From assembly GCA_026413225.1 (NCBI GenBank), contig CM048591.1:38037803-38101802 (forward strand): 64,000 bases of DNA, written 5' to 3'. Positions 25,071 to 37,650 of this stretch are shown here, piece after piece; the first letter of the stretch is position 1; the number at the start of each line of letters is the position of its first letter. The stretch is from Otis tarda (Eukaryota; Chordata; Aves; Otidiformes; Otididae). The notes beneath the pieces are model-generated. The model was not told where the DNA came from and searched no databases. It was given only the letters and a program-made list of their open reading frames with translations. The position numbers and the translations under genes are program-made.

Positions 25071-26414
25071 TTGATGGTGGTTGTTACCCCATCTTCTGTG
25101 GAGGTCTAGTGAATAAAAAAAGAACAGTGGAAGCAAGAGCATGGAAGGAAGGGGATTGTGAGCAGACATGTAAACTGTTTTGCCATTTAAACAGAATCTG
25201 ATTCTGTGAAAGTGGACAACTCTAATTGGCAAACAAGCAATATTAATTCAACTCTGAAGTAATTTTTCCTTTGTCCCTAAAAGTTGTATTTGTTGTGCTG
25301 AAAGCTCATATAATGTTCATCATAGGGCAGCCCAAGATTTAGATTGGCAGGTAAGTGGAGAAGATATTCAAGGGAAGAGGAGAATTACTTTGTAGGATCA
25401 TATTCTTCCTTTAGGAAATAATTTGAAAATTCATGTTGTTTGGTGCAATTTGATATATTCTAGACTGAAATCTAACTGTAGTGGTTTTAACTATCTGCTT
25501 TTTAATGTCTGCTACCAGAGTAGGGAGGATCTTTAGAATAACTCTATAGTAATTAATAATAATCCTATAGTAATGCAAAGTAATTCTATACTAATTAATC
25601 AATGTCTTTATAGTAATTTTAACCTTTCAAGTTTTAACAGAGAAACCGTTGTAGTGGATCAAGTTCTGTAAAATATTTGTAAAGAGTTCTAACTCAAGTA
25701 GTTCATTATTTTTTCCTAGAGTTCTAGTATTTCTGGGGAAGAAAAAGTCAGCTGTAGGTTAAAAAAAATTCAGATAAAAAAATGTAGTGATTAATATTCA
25801 AGAAAACTGAATGATCAAAACTCATTCTATTCCCACTTCCAATTAGAAATCCCTTTCCTGAAATTGTGGCAAGGCATAATTTTTTTTTTTAATACACAGC
25901 TGTGAAATTGTAATTTGAATTATTTCTAGATTTAAACCTTCAGCAATGATGATATGTTACATTTTCTGCCTAGTGATTTGATTGTTCCAGAAGTGGGACC
26001 AAAAATGGGTATGAGCAATGTATTTCATTATGCTCCCAGAAGCAAAGCTGATGTTTTTGTGATTATATGCTGCATGTGTAGTATGGTGGTGCAACTGAAG
26101 TTACAGAGATGGAAAACACAAAGTTACTTTCCTGTACTTGGGTCTATGATAGTAGATACCGGAAGTTATTCAGTACAGCAACAGTCATATTTAGTAACAT
26201 CACGGCTCCAAAGAAGATCCTGCAGAGGAATCACTCACGTTGCTGCCTCTTGCAGCTAGTATTTTGTTTAGAGGGAGTGCGCTGAAGAGCAACAGAACCA
26301 TTTTGTTAAAACTCTTCCCTTAGCCTGGCTCCTACATTTAATCCAGTCCAAAGAGGCAGACAATGTTGAATTCTCAGTTAGGCTATGTATTAAAGTTTAA
26401 ATAATCTGGCTGAG

Positions 26415-26530
26415 ATTTCAAAGCCACTTCAGGGATAATTTTTGCCCAGTTCCCATTAATGTGAATGTGAATGGGAATTGGATCTCCAAATCCGTTAGGC
26501 AGCTTTGAAGATCTCATTCTCAGTGCACTA
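26415..26530. repeat. Possible ancient amniote repeat
   Basis: GAGATTTCAAAGCCACTTCA, CCCAGTTCCCATTAATGTGA and CCGTTAGGCAGCTTTGAAG, in this order, resemble an old dispersed repeat common in reptile and bird genomes. I cannot name the family. Intron 23. Confidence 0.3.
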
Positions 26531-26703
26531 GCTGCAGGCACATGCTGCTGCTTTGTTAAATTAAAGTTGCTAAGCAGATTTACCTCACTGGAGGGATGGG
26601 ACTTTTCTTCAGTGTCAAATTAGATCTGTAGACAAGCATCGTGTGCTATACTGGGAGTATTCCTCACAGGAGTGTTTTACTCTCCTTCCCCCTCTCTTCT
26701 CAG

Positions 26704-26903
26704 TAATGTTTATTATGATTTGAAATCCATATCAAACAAGCTCTGGAAGTACAACCGGTACCGCTACATTATGACCTACCATGAGAAGCCATGGTTGCCT
26801 CCACCTTTCATCCTTCTGAGCCACATTGGACTTCTGATAAACTGCATCTTCCGCCGTCAGCCCCCAAATGAGTTGGATCAAGAGGAAGGTGACGTTGGAT
26901 TAA
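26704..26903 (+). CDS. TRPM6: TRPM6 exon 24 (TRP helix)
   Basis: Phase 2 in, 1 out; window residues 688-754. Acceptor TCTTCTCAG, donor GTAAGC. It codes [20 protein letters not shown], then [20 protein letters not shown], i.e. the end of S6, the TRP helix and the TRP re-entrant segment, followed by a hydrophobic stretch and an acidic EEGDVGL. The next intron (26904-29065) contains no recognised element; 27290-27700 is somewhat GC-richer than its surroundings. Confidence 0.98.
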
Positions 26904-29065
26904 GTAAGCAGAGCTAGGCTGGAGACCAAAAGAAATAGCTGATGAGGAATGCTTTGCCAGCCTCTCATCACTTTGTAGCTCAGTTCCTCTGGAAAAAAAA
27001 TAAGAGATTCTCTGAGTAGGAAACTGTTTTTATTTGCAAAACTGAATTTAACCCACCTGTCTGAGAACTCTTGTAGGAAAAAGTGACTAAGGGAAAGCTT
27101 TGCTTTGTATTTGGCTTTTTCTTTGCTACATACTGTGGATCAGTCAAGATATGTCACAACTCTGAGCTGAAATAATGTGGCAACTTTTCTGTAGGATAGA
27201 ATAGCCTTATTTTGAGAGAAAGTAAACTATACTGGAGGTATACATTTTTGTACATCTGTCCTGAAAAGACCAACAATTCCTTTTTAATTGCCCAGAAAAA
27301 GTAGCAGCAGAGCCCGAGGACAGATGGCAGATGCAGAGTGAGAGCATGGGGCCTTCCACCTCCTCACTGCATCCCTCCCTTTGTGCACTGGCTCATCACT
27401 GCACCTTGACCCCACCTCCTTCACCTTCCCAGCCTGGACTTCTCCATCCCAGGATCCTTCCTAATGCCTCTTCAAGGCAATGCCAGTTTCTTGTCCCACT
27501 GTTGCCAGCTCCTGCAGCTCTACCAGGAGCAGCTCTAGCCATTGCAGGGAGGGGACCACAAGATGTTGGGATGGGAATGAACACTCAATAGTGGGGCTTG
27601 GTAATTGGTGGGGTGAGGCAGGGGAGTGGGGAGGAGAGGCTGGTGGCTGTAACTTTATCTAAGAAAACAATGGGGAGAGTAACAGAGGTGAGCAGCCCCT
27701 GCCTAGGCTATGCTTCGCGTAGGATTTTCCCTGCAGAACATGAATCCCCGAAGATAACGTGGCACACTTACAAGTGGTTACAGAGTTAAAAATGGTCTTA
27801 ACTAATCAACGCTGAGCAGCTTTACTGCTGCTCCCCGGCTCAGCTCCTCCATCATGACTGGATACCTCAGCCTGGCTTTGAGGTATTACTGCTTATCTTG
27901 TATGCATGCGTAGTGAAAGTCACTGGCGTAGCATATAGAATGTCTTACCTGTAAGGTGCATTGGGCACAAGAAAACTGAAATACTGCTTAGCATATCTAA
28001 AAGTCCTTGGACAGAAGAATGCTCGTGCCTTGCCTACACTTCTCTCAGCAAAAGACTTTTTTTCCTGTTTATGTACCTTTGTGTCCCTTCTCTCTATGCC
28101 TGTAGAGTGCTTGGTAAGTCTCTTAAATTCCGGTGTGGTTCTAATTAACTGGTTTTAGCAATGAGGATCCAGTGCCACCCTGTGGAAAATCCGTGAAAGC
28201 AACAAGATACAGAGAGTAAAATCTTTGAGGCAGGAACACAGATGGGTTAAGGGGAAGAAGAACCTGGAAGGTGGTCAGGTCTCATTCGGAGTGAGAGGTG
28301 ACCCCGAAGCACTGTGAGGGGCTTCGCTGCTGAGCTGTGCGCTGCAGCGGAGCACTGCGTGCCTGTAGCAGACACTGCCATGTTGCTTGGCACAGATTTG
28401 GCCCTAGCAAGTAGAGTGAGGACACTGGCATGTAAGAAAGGAAAGAAAAAAGGAGATTGGAAGATGTGGGGTGCTGGGGGTATGGATCAGAGAAGCAGCT
28501 TTCTGCTGTATACATGTCTTCATACTGACTTATAATCGATCTGTTCTCTCAGCAGTCTCAGTGTCCTAGAAGAATAGCATCATGAGTAGCCCAAGCTGTG
28601 GTGTTTTAAACTTTTGAGTGTGTTCTTCTTGCCCATTTAGTGTTATATACATATGAACATGTGAAGCAATTAGGTGAAAGAAAAAGCTTTGTAGTTTTCA
28701 GTAGTTGGGACTGTAGTTGCTACAGGTGACTAGTATAAATGAATGCCTGGACCAAATTGTAGTGACATCTTTTTAAGTCTTACATTTGGGTATGTACCTT
28801 TGAGGCTTTAAAAGGGACTGCACTGGATTCTTGTCAGTGTGGTTTTGCTCCCGGTATAAGGAAAGATGAGAAACATATTTACATCTATTTAGCATGTTGA
28901 GCCTTTGTACATAAGCCCAAATTCATGGAGTTAGGTCTGATTCATTCTTGTCAAGGGTGGAGGAGGTAACCTGTTCTGACAGTATTCTTTTTTTTTCTTA
29001 TGGATGCTTAAAAACAATTGCATTTGTCAGCATGCTTCATACCAACTCCTACCTCCTTTGTTCAG

Positions 29066-29198
29066 AGCTGTACCTGAGTGATGAGGAGTTAAAGAAACTC
29101 CATGACTTCGAAGAGCAGTGTGTGGAGAAATATTTTCATGAGAAGAATGAAAGCCTGAGTTCCAGTGACAGTGAAAGGATCCGTCTGACAACAGAAAG
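29066..29198 (+). CDS. TRPM6: TRPM6 exon 25 (connecting helix)
   Basis: Phase 1 in, 2 out; window residues 755-798. Acceptor TTTGTTCAG, donor GTGTGT. It codes [20 protein letters not shown] and KYFHEKNES, the cytosolic connecting helix that precedes the coiled coil. The next intron (29199-30933, 1.7 kb) shows nothing notable. Confidence 0.97.
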
Positions 29199-30933
29199 GT
29201 GTGTTTGTGCTCTTTGTATATATCTGTCATATAAAAAGACTTTGATAAGCTAATGCTTTTGAAGCATGTTATGGCCACTGTGAACATGAGGAGCAATAAC
29301 ATGCATAGGCCTTGCTAAGTGTATCATCTGAACTGCCTGGCAGGCCTGGCTGGGAAGCCTTGCTGGCAGCATTGCATCGCCAGCTGTGTGCAGTGTATAG
29401 CTGGTTAAAGGGTTACCATCAGGTGTTGCTCAGTTTCACTTTTGCAAACCAGGTAGCACCACGAAATCATACCCGAGTACTGCATATGATACATATTCTT
29501 ATTTAAAGGCTTAGCAGTATAGGAACACTGTGAGAGTACTGCTTCTGAGTGAGTATAACTGCTGTTTACAGAGATAACCATATAACCATTGTAGCATTGT
29601 CTGCAAAGTAGTGTCTTGGTTTGCAAAATGTCAATACACAACTGTTAAAAGGGTTTTAAAACTCTCAGTATTGGTCTAATTTAGCTTTCTATTGAAATAA
29701 ATGGCAAAGCTGCCATTAAGTTTAATGGGAAGAGTTAAAGAAAGTGAGCACTATAAAAAGTCTTGCTGAATGCCAATACTGATTTCATCTAATAAATTTG
29801 TTTTGCCTAGAGAAAGATAGACTCTTTATCTTTGCTTGTTCATAATCTTATTTTCTGCATACTAAAACAAAACTGATAAGCAAAATGAATGTCCCCTGTA
29901 AAATAAAGAAAATAAGGAGCTTTGTTTAAAAGCTGCAGAATTGATTACAGCAAGATTTCTTTATTTAGTGGGTAAATACAAATCTGGAAAGGAACCTTTT
30001 TATGAGTGCAAAGGTAAAACAACTTCACAGCATTGCATAACATTAATACAAGAAATTAATTTAGATGAATAAAATATTTTTAAACATTGCTCTTTGATTT
30101 TATTCAGCTATTGGTTAAATACTACATCTTTTAGTTACTCAGTGACAAAGGAAAGGAGCATCTTTTGCATATTGCCTGCACCTAGTTTATCATTGTCTTA
30201 GTGACAGAGCACCAGAGAGAGTATCTTTAGGAAATGTGAAGATAGTGATTTGGTTAAAATTATATAATTCTAGCCCAAAAAGTCTTTGCATTGTTCCCTG
30301 GGGATTTGAAGACCATAAAAAAAAGCTTTGCTTTTTGGGCAGTTCATTTTACCTGAAGATAACTGATCGTATCAGACATATAGAATCTATTCCTGGAGGC
30401 CACATAGTTTGTTGGGAAGACCCTTTTCCCGGTGTCTCCAGTATTTAAGAAATGCAAGAGTATCTGTAGGTTTGTGTGAGCCTTGTGCTTCTCGTGCTTG
30501 CACAAGAAATGTAGAAATGCAGGATGACTGGCTGACAAGAAGTACAGTTCACAGCATTTTACATTTACAACAACAGCCAATACAGCATTTCCAAAGCTGT
30601 GTCCTGCTGTCCATAGTTTAATAGTTCTATGGCAAGGAATGGCCATTAGTAGGAAAATAGCAGTTTTTAAAGTAGATACTCCTTGAGCAAAAAGCCTGTT
30701 TCCTTAAAAGTCACTGGCTGTTGGCCCAGTAATCTGAATGACATGCTGTAAGTCTGGATGGGTTTTGTCAAATACAGATATTAGTGGGAATGGAAGTCAC
30801 TATTAAAAAAAAATAAAAACCTGTTTGAAACATTGACTTTTTGAAATGTGTTAGTGGCTTCCTTCATCATCTGCCAAACAGAAATAAAGATCTGTGTTTT
30901 GGTATTTTAATTTATTTTTTTTTTCCCACCTAG

Positions 30934-32075
30934 AGTGGAGGAGATGTTTCTGCAGCTTAAAGAAGTGCATGAGAAGGTATTTTATATCAAGGAGTCTTTA
31001 CTTTCCCTGGACAGCCAGCTAGGACATTTGCAAGACCTGTCTGCCTTGACAGTGGACATCCTGAAAGTGCTTTCAGCTGTAGACACCTTGCAAGTGGAAG
31101 AAGCCTTACTGTCTGACACAAAACATCGAACGTGTAGGAAGCTGCCCCATAGCTGGAGCAATGCACTCTATTCCAAGACCTTGAGCAGCCTGGAATGTTT
31201 ATATGACAAGAAGTACCACTACTACAGTGTACCACCCTCCCTCTTGCGAAGCTTGGTGAGGAGTCAGTGGCCATCAGAGTGCAAAGACCACATATTGAGG
31301 ACTGAGAGTAACAAAGTGGTAGAAGACAGCTCTCGAAAGATAGAAATAGAAAGTGACACACTCACTTCGGGGGTATCCTCTGAGACTAAGTCAACCCCTA
31401 GATATGGACAATTTTTGCTGGTGCCCCCTGACCACCAGGGAGGGTCTTTCTCTGAGGATGTCACCTTAAATTTGTCCTTTTTGAGCACTCCTGCCAAATA
31501 CAGGGACAGTGCATTCAGAGATGAACTGCAAAGTAGCATTGTGGTGCAGCAAAACTTGCGGAGTGTCAGCCTCATTGGAAAAGAGCCAGAAGATTATCAA
31601 TGGAGCCAGAGGGACTTTGTTATTCATTTACCATCAGAAAAGACTAATGCCATAGAGGCTCGTCATCCTCTTAGTCTCCAGCCATCACTGGATATTGGAG
31701 AGAGTGCAGCATCCGCCTGTGGTGACAGGGAAGAAACTGAAGGTGGTTATGTGAACTGGGGATTCTCTGAAGGTGATGAAAAAGGAGTTTTCAGCTCAGC
31801 AAAGAAACAAAAGAAGGCCCTGTGCATACACTCCACCTATAACAGTGACTGCAATTGCACGGATAGTCCTCCCAGGCATGTCCAGATAAGAGAATCGAAG
31901 TCATTCTCCTATAACTCCAACAGGTCACGTCACAGCAGCATCATCTCTCAAAAGAAGCTAAAACACAGCACCTCCCTCTGGATCAGCCCACTCTGGAGGG
32001 ACTGGAGTTTCTGCAGGAGCAACAGCTTACAGTGGCCAAAGAAAGAGAAAAGAGGGAAAACCTGCAAGGCCATAG
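30934..32075 (+). CDS. TRPM6: TRPM6 exon 26 (coiled coil and Ser-rich linker)
   Basis: The largest exon, 1142 bp, phase 2 in, 1 out; window residues 799-1179. The acceptor is TTTCCCACCTAG. It begins with the tetramer coiled coil (EEMFLQLKEVHEKVFYIKES then LLSLDSQLGHLQDLSALTVD) and continues into a long Ser/Thr-rich linker, the autophosphorylation-rich part of the family, with a conserved island YVNWGFSEGDEKGVFS. The donor at 32076 is GTGGTA, a weak site, chosen because it alone gives phase 1 and the join to exon 27. If it is not used, the frame stays open to a TAG at 32219-32221. The next intron is 32076-32791. Confidence 0.95.
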
Positions 32076-32418
32076 GTGGTAATTATAGAACACTACACCT
32101 GTGCGGTATCTTTTACTGGGGAACCCAAGACGTTATTAAAATGTTTCCTTTGAACCCAGAAGGTACAATTGAGGGTGGTAGCGGAGAGTCCAGGGTTACT
32201 CCTTCACTTTCTTTGTGCTAGATCTGACTGCTTTAGGGAATTTCTCAAGTGTGCCTGGTATCCAAGCTGCACCGCACCTCTGTGTCAGACACCCTGATTC
32301 TCCCCATCTCCTGGGATCCCTGTGGCTGTGGCTACACAGCCGGGGTAACAGAGGGACTGTGCTCATTCTAGGAAAGTCTCCTGCCCTGGAGATGGAATGC
32401 AAGAGTTGCAGGTGCCAA

Positions 32419-32424
32419 AATAAA
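32419..32424 (+). promoter_or_regulatory. Candidate intronic poly(A) signal (AATAAA)
   Basis: It lies about 200 bp after the read-through stop (32219-32221) of exon 26. A GT-rich stretch (ATATATGTGTGGAG, 32468-32481) follows about 45 bp further on. Together these could end a truncated TRPM6 transcript lacking exons 27-39. Speculative. Confidence 0.35.
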
Positions 32425-32791
32425 TCACACAATCCCTAAGAGAGACATTAGCAGTATTACGGGTCAGATATATGTGTGGAGAATGAAGAGGTATACATTT
32501 TTATAGCCAGTTCAAAACCATGCCTATCCACCACCAAATTTACTTACTGACCGCTAAAGTACAGCAGATTCCAGTTCTAAACATGAATAGTATAAGATGA
32601 TGTATAACATTTGTTGTTTTATATCTTGTGATGGTGCACACTTTGCACTGAACTGCGTGAGTACAAGCTTTGGGTGTCACAAGTCTTTCTCAGCTTGCCT
32701 TGGAGATCTGCCAGCTCTCCGTTTTACCAGATCTTCCCTTAGTAAACAAAAGCTCTGTAGCTTAATGGTGTTTTTTGACTCTTTCCCACAG

Positions 32792-32904
32792 AGTCTTTAC
32801 AATCCAGTGAGCTACACCATAGTGAGACAACAAAAGCAAAACAACAAGACAGAGACAGAAGGTCTGAGAGAGGAAAGAAGAATCAAAAACCCCTTCAGGT
32901 GCCG
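32792..32904 (+). CDS. TRPM6: TRPM6 exon 27
   Basis: Phase 1 in, 0 out; window residues 1180-1217. Acceptor CTCTTTCCCACAG. Of two GT sites near the end, the second (GTATGT at 32905) is preferred: it is a strong donor and yields LQVP, matching the mammalian join. It codes SLQSSELHHSETTKAKQQ and a basic stretch ending in KPLQVP, a poorly conserved linker. The next intron (32905-33845) shows nothing notable. Confidence 0.9.
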
Positions 32905-33845
32905 GTATGTGCAGATGCAAGAGAACCACATATCCCACAGCTGTCTTTTTCATTCGTTAAGAGCAATTCTGCAATGTGACTTAGTTGAAAATGTGTACGT
33001 TTAGATGCTGGACACAACTTGGGCCATCTTTTTTTTGTGTATCTGGCTTTGGTTTCATTTCCTTTTTGTTTGAATGTGTGGGTTTTCAGCTTTGAATGTC
33101 TTGAAATCTATGGACTTTACTGTACAGTATACCAGGAGTGTTATTGATTTTGGGCAGAAGGGCATCAGTCCTTGCACTTTAGCTGGCAGGAGGACATGGG
33201 GAGGCTTCATATGATCTAAGATAGGCTGAAGGAGTGGTGAGCCACATCCAGGCAGTCTACATCCGTAAGCAAGCAAGCCAGGTGTCATAATGTTGTCTCC
33301 TGCCTGCAGGAGTCCCACAGCATTTTTTGTAAGTCTATCAAACATTGAGCACAATGCAAATAGCATATTGATTGTGTCATGTGTATGGGGCAACTCTCAT
33401 AACTGTATGTATGTTTACGTAAGTAAAAGTCTGTTTATAAACTTACAAAGAGGTTCTCAGGATCTTTGTCAGCTGGAAAGGGTTATCTCTGTTTAATGAG
33501 GTGAAAGCTGAAGAGTGATTTGTTTACATAAGATGCTCAGGTTAGCAACAGGTCTTAGACTTGAACTTGCAGATCGCACATCTCTGAAGGCGTTCTGAGG
33601 GACTTAAAACTTTGTTTTGAAAAGCTGTAGTGCTAGATCTTTCATCACTAGTATTTACTAGACAAAAGCAATCTGTCTTCTGCAACTCATAACAAAAATG
33701 GGAAAATCTGTTTCTCAGCTGGAAGCAAGTTCAGTCATTGGCATTTCAGTGATTCTCTGAAAGGCCGTGTCATAGGCTGTCAGAGGAATTGTAGAGGTGC
33801 TAGTCATCCTATAAATCACATGTTGTTTTGTCTGTGTCTTGCCAG

Positions 33846-33972
33846 GTGATTAGAGTGGATGATTGTCCCCAGAACACCCAAGTGAGCTCAGAGCCTGCAG
33901 ATATCAATGTCTGGGATGAGCAAGAGAAACACAGCAAGAACTGGCTCACTGTGTCTAATTTCAGTCAGCTAA
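33846..33972 (+). CDS. TRPM6: TRPM6 exon 28
   Basis: Phase 0 in, 1 out; window residues 1218-1259. Acceptor GTCTTGCCAG, donor GTATGT. It codes VIRVDDCPQNTQVSSEPA and EKHSKNWLTVSNFSQ; the SKNW.TVS.FS pattern is shared with mammalian TRPM6. The next intron (33973-34890) shows nothing notable. Confidence 0.93.
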
Positions 33973-34890
33973 GTATGTGATATTTTCCAAACAATGAAAT
34001 TCATAACAGCTTTTAAAAAGAAGTAAATAAAAATTCAAAAATTCAGTGTCATCCACCACTTTCACCTAATGGCTTAATTTTTTACAGAATTAGAATTAGG
34101 TTGCAGGCACACAGGACTTGGTTATTTGCTGTGTCCTTGCAGAGGCAAAAGGAGCATAGGTTGAATGGAAGGTCAGTTAAATCTTTCCAGGAGTGCTGCC
34201 TGCCTCCTGTAGAGATAGTAAAGGGAGATAGTAAAGTACTAATCCTCAGGAATAAATGGGAAGAAAGGAGGATGATATCCTTGTCTCCTCTCTTGAGGTG
34301 TCTTCTAAAGTGGCATCCTGGCTAATTGCAAAAATAAACTCTCTTGTGAATTTCTCAGTGCATTTGCACTCACAGGCAGTGCTGGATACTGTATCTGCTG
34401 GCAGATCCTCTGCATGCATTATTCATTACTCATTGCTCAGAAACACATCCTCCAAAGGGAAGAAATGAATTCTGTGTTGGCTCTGTTGGAATGAAAAGGG
34501 AATGGCATTCTTACTCTTCTTTTAGTAATTCTTCAGCTCTTTCATTCTCAGAAAACTTTTGCATAATTCATCTTATCTTTCATCTTTGCCGTGATGCAGC
34601 TCACTGGCTTCATCCTGCGAGCTGCTTGGAGAAGCACCAGGGAATGCTGTGACTCAGCACAGCCTGGTCTGAGAAGGGCTGCACTCCTCTGAAATCTGCT
34701 GACAGAGAATGGAAATAGTCTGTTTTAACCCTATGAAATTATGTTATTGCTTTTACAGCCCATTACACGTTTGCTGGGGCAATATGGTATATAGGTGTTT
34801 ATTTTATAGCACTGCATAGGTGTTCAGTTTGTAGCAGTTGAGCTGCTCATTTGCACTCTGGAAATAGTTGACACCTGCTCTTTTGGCTAG

Positions 34891-34988
34891 GTTTGGAACG
34901 TCTCTGTTACATGCACCAGAAAATGAAAAATCAAGACATCAGTAGGCATACCATACCATTCTGTGATTACCTGAGGCATTCTCAAGAG
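34891..34988 (+). CDS. TRPM6: TRPM6 exon 29
   Basis: Phase 1 in, 0 out; window residues 1260-1292. Acceptor TTTTGGCTAG, donor GTAAGA. It codes CYMHQKMKNQDISRHTI and DYLRHSQE, recognisable by MHQKMK and DYL..SQE. The next intron (34989-37650, 2.7 kb) contains the GC-rich, LTR-like island at about 36.04-36.35 kb. Confidence 0.94.
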
Positions 34989-36040
34989 GTAAGACCTAAT
35001 ATTATACATCCTAGTCCATAGTTTTGACTGGAATGAGCCCAGGATCACTCTGCTGATGTCCCTGGGCTTGCTATTATAGGTTCTGTGTTCTGAAATACCT
35101 CTTGAGAGATGACAAGGTTTATTGTCTGCTGGCAGACTTTGTGTGCGAGTAAATGAATAATTTAACAGCTGTTAACACTCCATTAAGATTATTGAAGTGA
35201 AATATTAAATTATTGACTCATGGAGTGGCTCTGAGTATGAAGAAGCTGGTCAGAAAGGATGTGTGTGTTGATGTTTCATCAGGCAATGAGTGAACAAACA
35301 GAGTGGTCTTGAACCTGTGGGCAGTTGGTTAGCAGAGTGAAGTAAATTTTGGAAAGTTAGCAACATAGCTAATCTGTCACACAGAGATAATTATTTCTTG
35401 CAAAGTGGGAGTTAAATATAGATAATAATTGCAAAGCTTAGATTTCTTAACCACTGGATTATAAAAAGCATATCTTATTATTTCAGAATTAATTTGCAGC
35501 TCCATAATGTAAAGGTCCTCTGCCTATGTAAATCATATAAGTTTATTGACTTTAGTGGAGCTAGACCAATTTATCTTCCCTGAAGACTAGGGGCACCAGT
35601 CTGGACTATAGAAACTTCTATATGTTTTACAGTGGTGTAGCTAATGGAAGAAAATGTATCTTTCACTGTATTGCATAGGGGTATCTCAGAGGTATGAAAG
35701 GAAATTAACAAAGAATAAATTAAGAAAAGGAACTGTGAAATAATACTTTCCTCTTCCTTTTTCAACAGCTCCCTCCCTTGCCTGTTTTACTTATAGCACT
35801 TGATTATTTAAACGGTGATCTCTAAAAGCCTAGCTTATTTTTTCACTGTAAATGCTATGAGTTGCCATTTTTTTCTTTTAAGGAATAAAAATTAACTAGG
35901 TAGTTTCAGATCTGCTGTTCTGAGTGCTATAGAATTTGAATCCCAAATACGAAGGAAGAGAGCTTGAAGTGAAATTTTTAAAACGGCAGGTTTTTATATG
36001 AAAGAGTGGTGAAATGTGGGGTAACGTTAGCAGGGCTGCA

Positions 36041-36347
36041 TGTATGCAGGAGGGGCAGTCTGCAGTGATTCGCGCGCTAGGCGCGGATAGGTCCATGGGC
36101 GCAGGGGGCAGGTGCGTCCACGTACGTGGTGGGCACGGATAAGTCCATGGGTGCAGGTGCAGGTGCGTGGCGGGCATGGATGGGTCCATGGGTGCAGGGG
36201 GGCGGGTGTGTTCGTGTGCGCAGCGTGTACGGGTATTTAACCCTTTGTTGCGCAGCATTAAATTGAAGGCTTGGCTTGACGGTATCCGTGTGATGCCCTG
36301 CTTTCCCCGGAGCGGGGCTCCGGTGCGTGCGGGGTAGGTTAGCTGGC
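36041..36347 (+). mobile_element. GC-rich LTR-like island (probable solo LTR)
   Basis: In an AT-rich intron, this block is GC- and CpG-rich. It contains TATTTAA (36234-36240) and, 16 bases later, ATTAAA (36257-36262), followed by GGCTTGGCTTGACGG and a GC-rich end. A TATA box closely followed by a poly(A) signal is the plan of LTRs with a very short R region, as in avian alpharetroviruses. The upstream half is a G-rich minisatellite. Exact ends and a target duplication could not be fixed. The alternative reading is a CpG-rich intronic promoter. Confidence 0.5.
36083..36212 (+). repeat. GC-rich minisatellite
   Basis: Three imperfect units of about 50 bp, each with GGTCCATGGGYGCAGG or a close variant (around 36089, 36140 and 36182) followed by GGTGCGTGG-like sequence. 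It explains the proline- and histidine-rich reading on the minus strand, which is not a gene. Confidence 0.75.
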
Positions 36348-37650
36348 AAGAGAAGCCTGCAGTGAAAGAGAGATAAATAGAAATAAATTTGCTAATTTTG
36401 TGTTCTGTAAAACCTGAGCTTGGAATCTGAATCAATAAATCTTCAAAATGTGAAACACAAGGTCAGACAAGCAAAATAAAGGTACAGTCAGGGAAACTGT
36501 GTGAAGGGACCAAGTAATCTGGTGCTTCAAAACTAATATTAATATATCTTGGGTAAAACTCAAGGGTGAGATTTTTGAAGTTCTCAGAAGAATTCCACTG
36601 ATTACAGCAGGATTTGAGTTAGGCTGAAGCTAGTCATTTCCAGAACATCAACTTCAAATTATTTATTCTTTCAAGGTACAGCCTCCAATCCTGACTGAGT
36701 TGCTATGCCTCTCCTTAGGTCCTGCCTGGGTTATGAGAGTTTATATAAGTTGCTGAGATGTAACAATGTTGCTGCATCCAACCTTTCCACTTGGCGTATG
36801 ACATGTTTAAAAGAAATGTGTTTTTCCTAAAGTGGTGCTTCTCAGATTTACCCATTGAACATCAGTGGTTCAGAAATCTCTCCTGATGGGTAGCAATTCA
36901 AGGGTGTACATAGCAAGGTTTTGGTTTTGATAAAGATTTTTTCATGTGCAAAGCAAGCTACAAGGTGAAAATAGAGTGAAATTAAAAAATTGTGAGTTAA
37001 GTTTCAGATAATATTCAAAACTGATAACTTTGTTATCTTTGAACTTTTTTGGAGGGCTGTATTTATTTTGAGGATTAAAATCTTCCAGACTACTACTCAG
37101 AAGAGTAATCCCATTTCTGACTAGCGCTTTAGGAGGACTTGGCTGGCTGAATTTTCCCTAATATGTTTAGAAGTTTAAAAGACTATTTGAGCAACTATAA
37201 GACTTGGAAAATATGTGATCTAAATATCACTGGAAAGCTACTCAATCTATTACCTTCTTCTGTTATAGAGGTTTAGGGTACAATTATTTTCAGCAACTAT
37301 AAAGCCTGCCTCTAAATCGGAATTTTCCAATATAAAGAGAGTTCTCTAATACTGTCCATATTACAAGACCTCTAATATGCTTTTGTAAGTGTATTGAGAT
37401 ATAGGTGGGTAGCTGAGTATTTTATTTGAATGTATGGAGACAGCATGTAAAACTGTAATGTGAGCAAATGAGTTCCATTTTAGTGTAGGTGTGGCAATGC
37501 TGTGATTCACCTACCTGTCAGTGACATTATTCATGCTAACAATAAGCATGACAATAAGTACTTTTAAGATTGTACCTTTTTGAGTTCCACAATGTGTCTA
37601 TAACAGTGATGTACAGGTTTTACCAGTAAAAGTATCTCTCTTATTTACAG

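Noticed and set aside
27331-27662. Overlapping small frames in a GC-richer part of intron 24
   Set aside because: Low-complexity, open on both strands, no similarity recognised; no CpG-island or TATA-type evidence.
32076-32221. Tail after exon 26 as constitutive coding sequence
   Set aside because: The conserved protein continues in exon 27 with matching phase; kept only as a possible alternative end.
32899-32900. Earlier donor GT for exon 27 (at 32899)
   Set aside because: The later GTATGT at 32905 is a stronger site and gives the LQVP join seen in mammals.
35896-36435. 179-codon frame on the - strand with repeated PMD and HAPAP-like residues
   Set aside because: Its repeats are the translation of the GC-rich minisatellite; no known domain.
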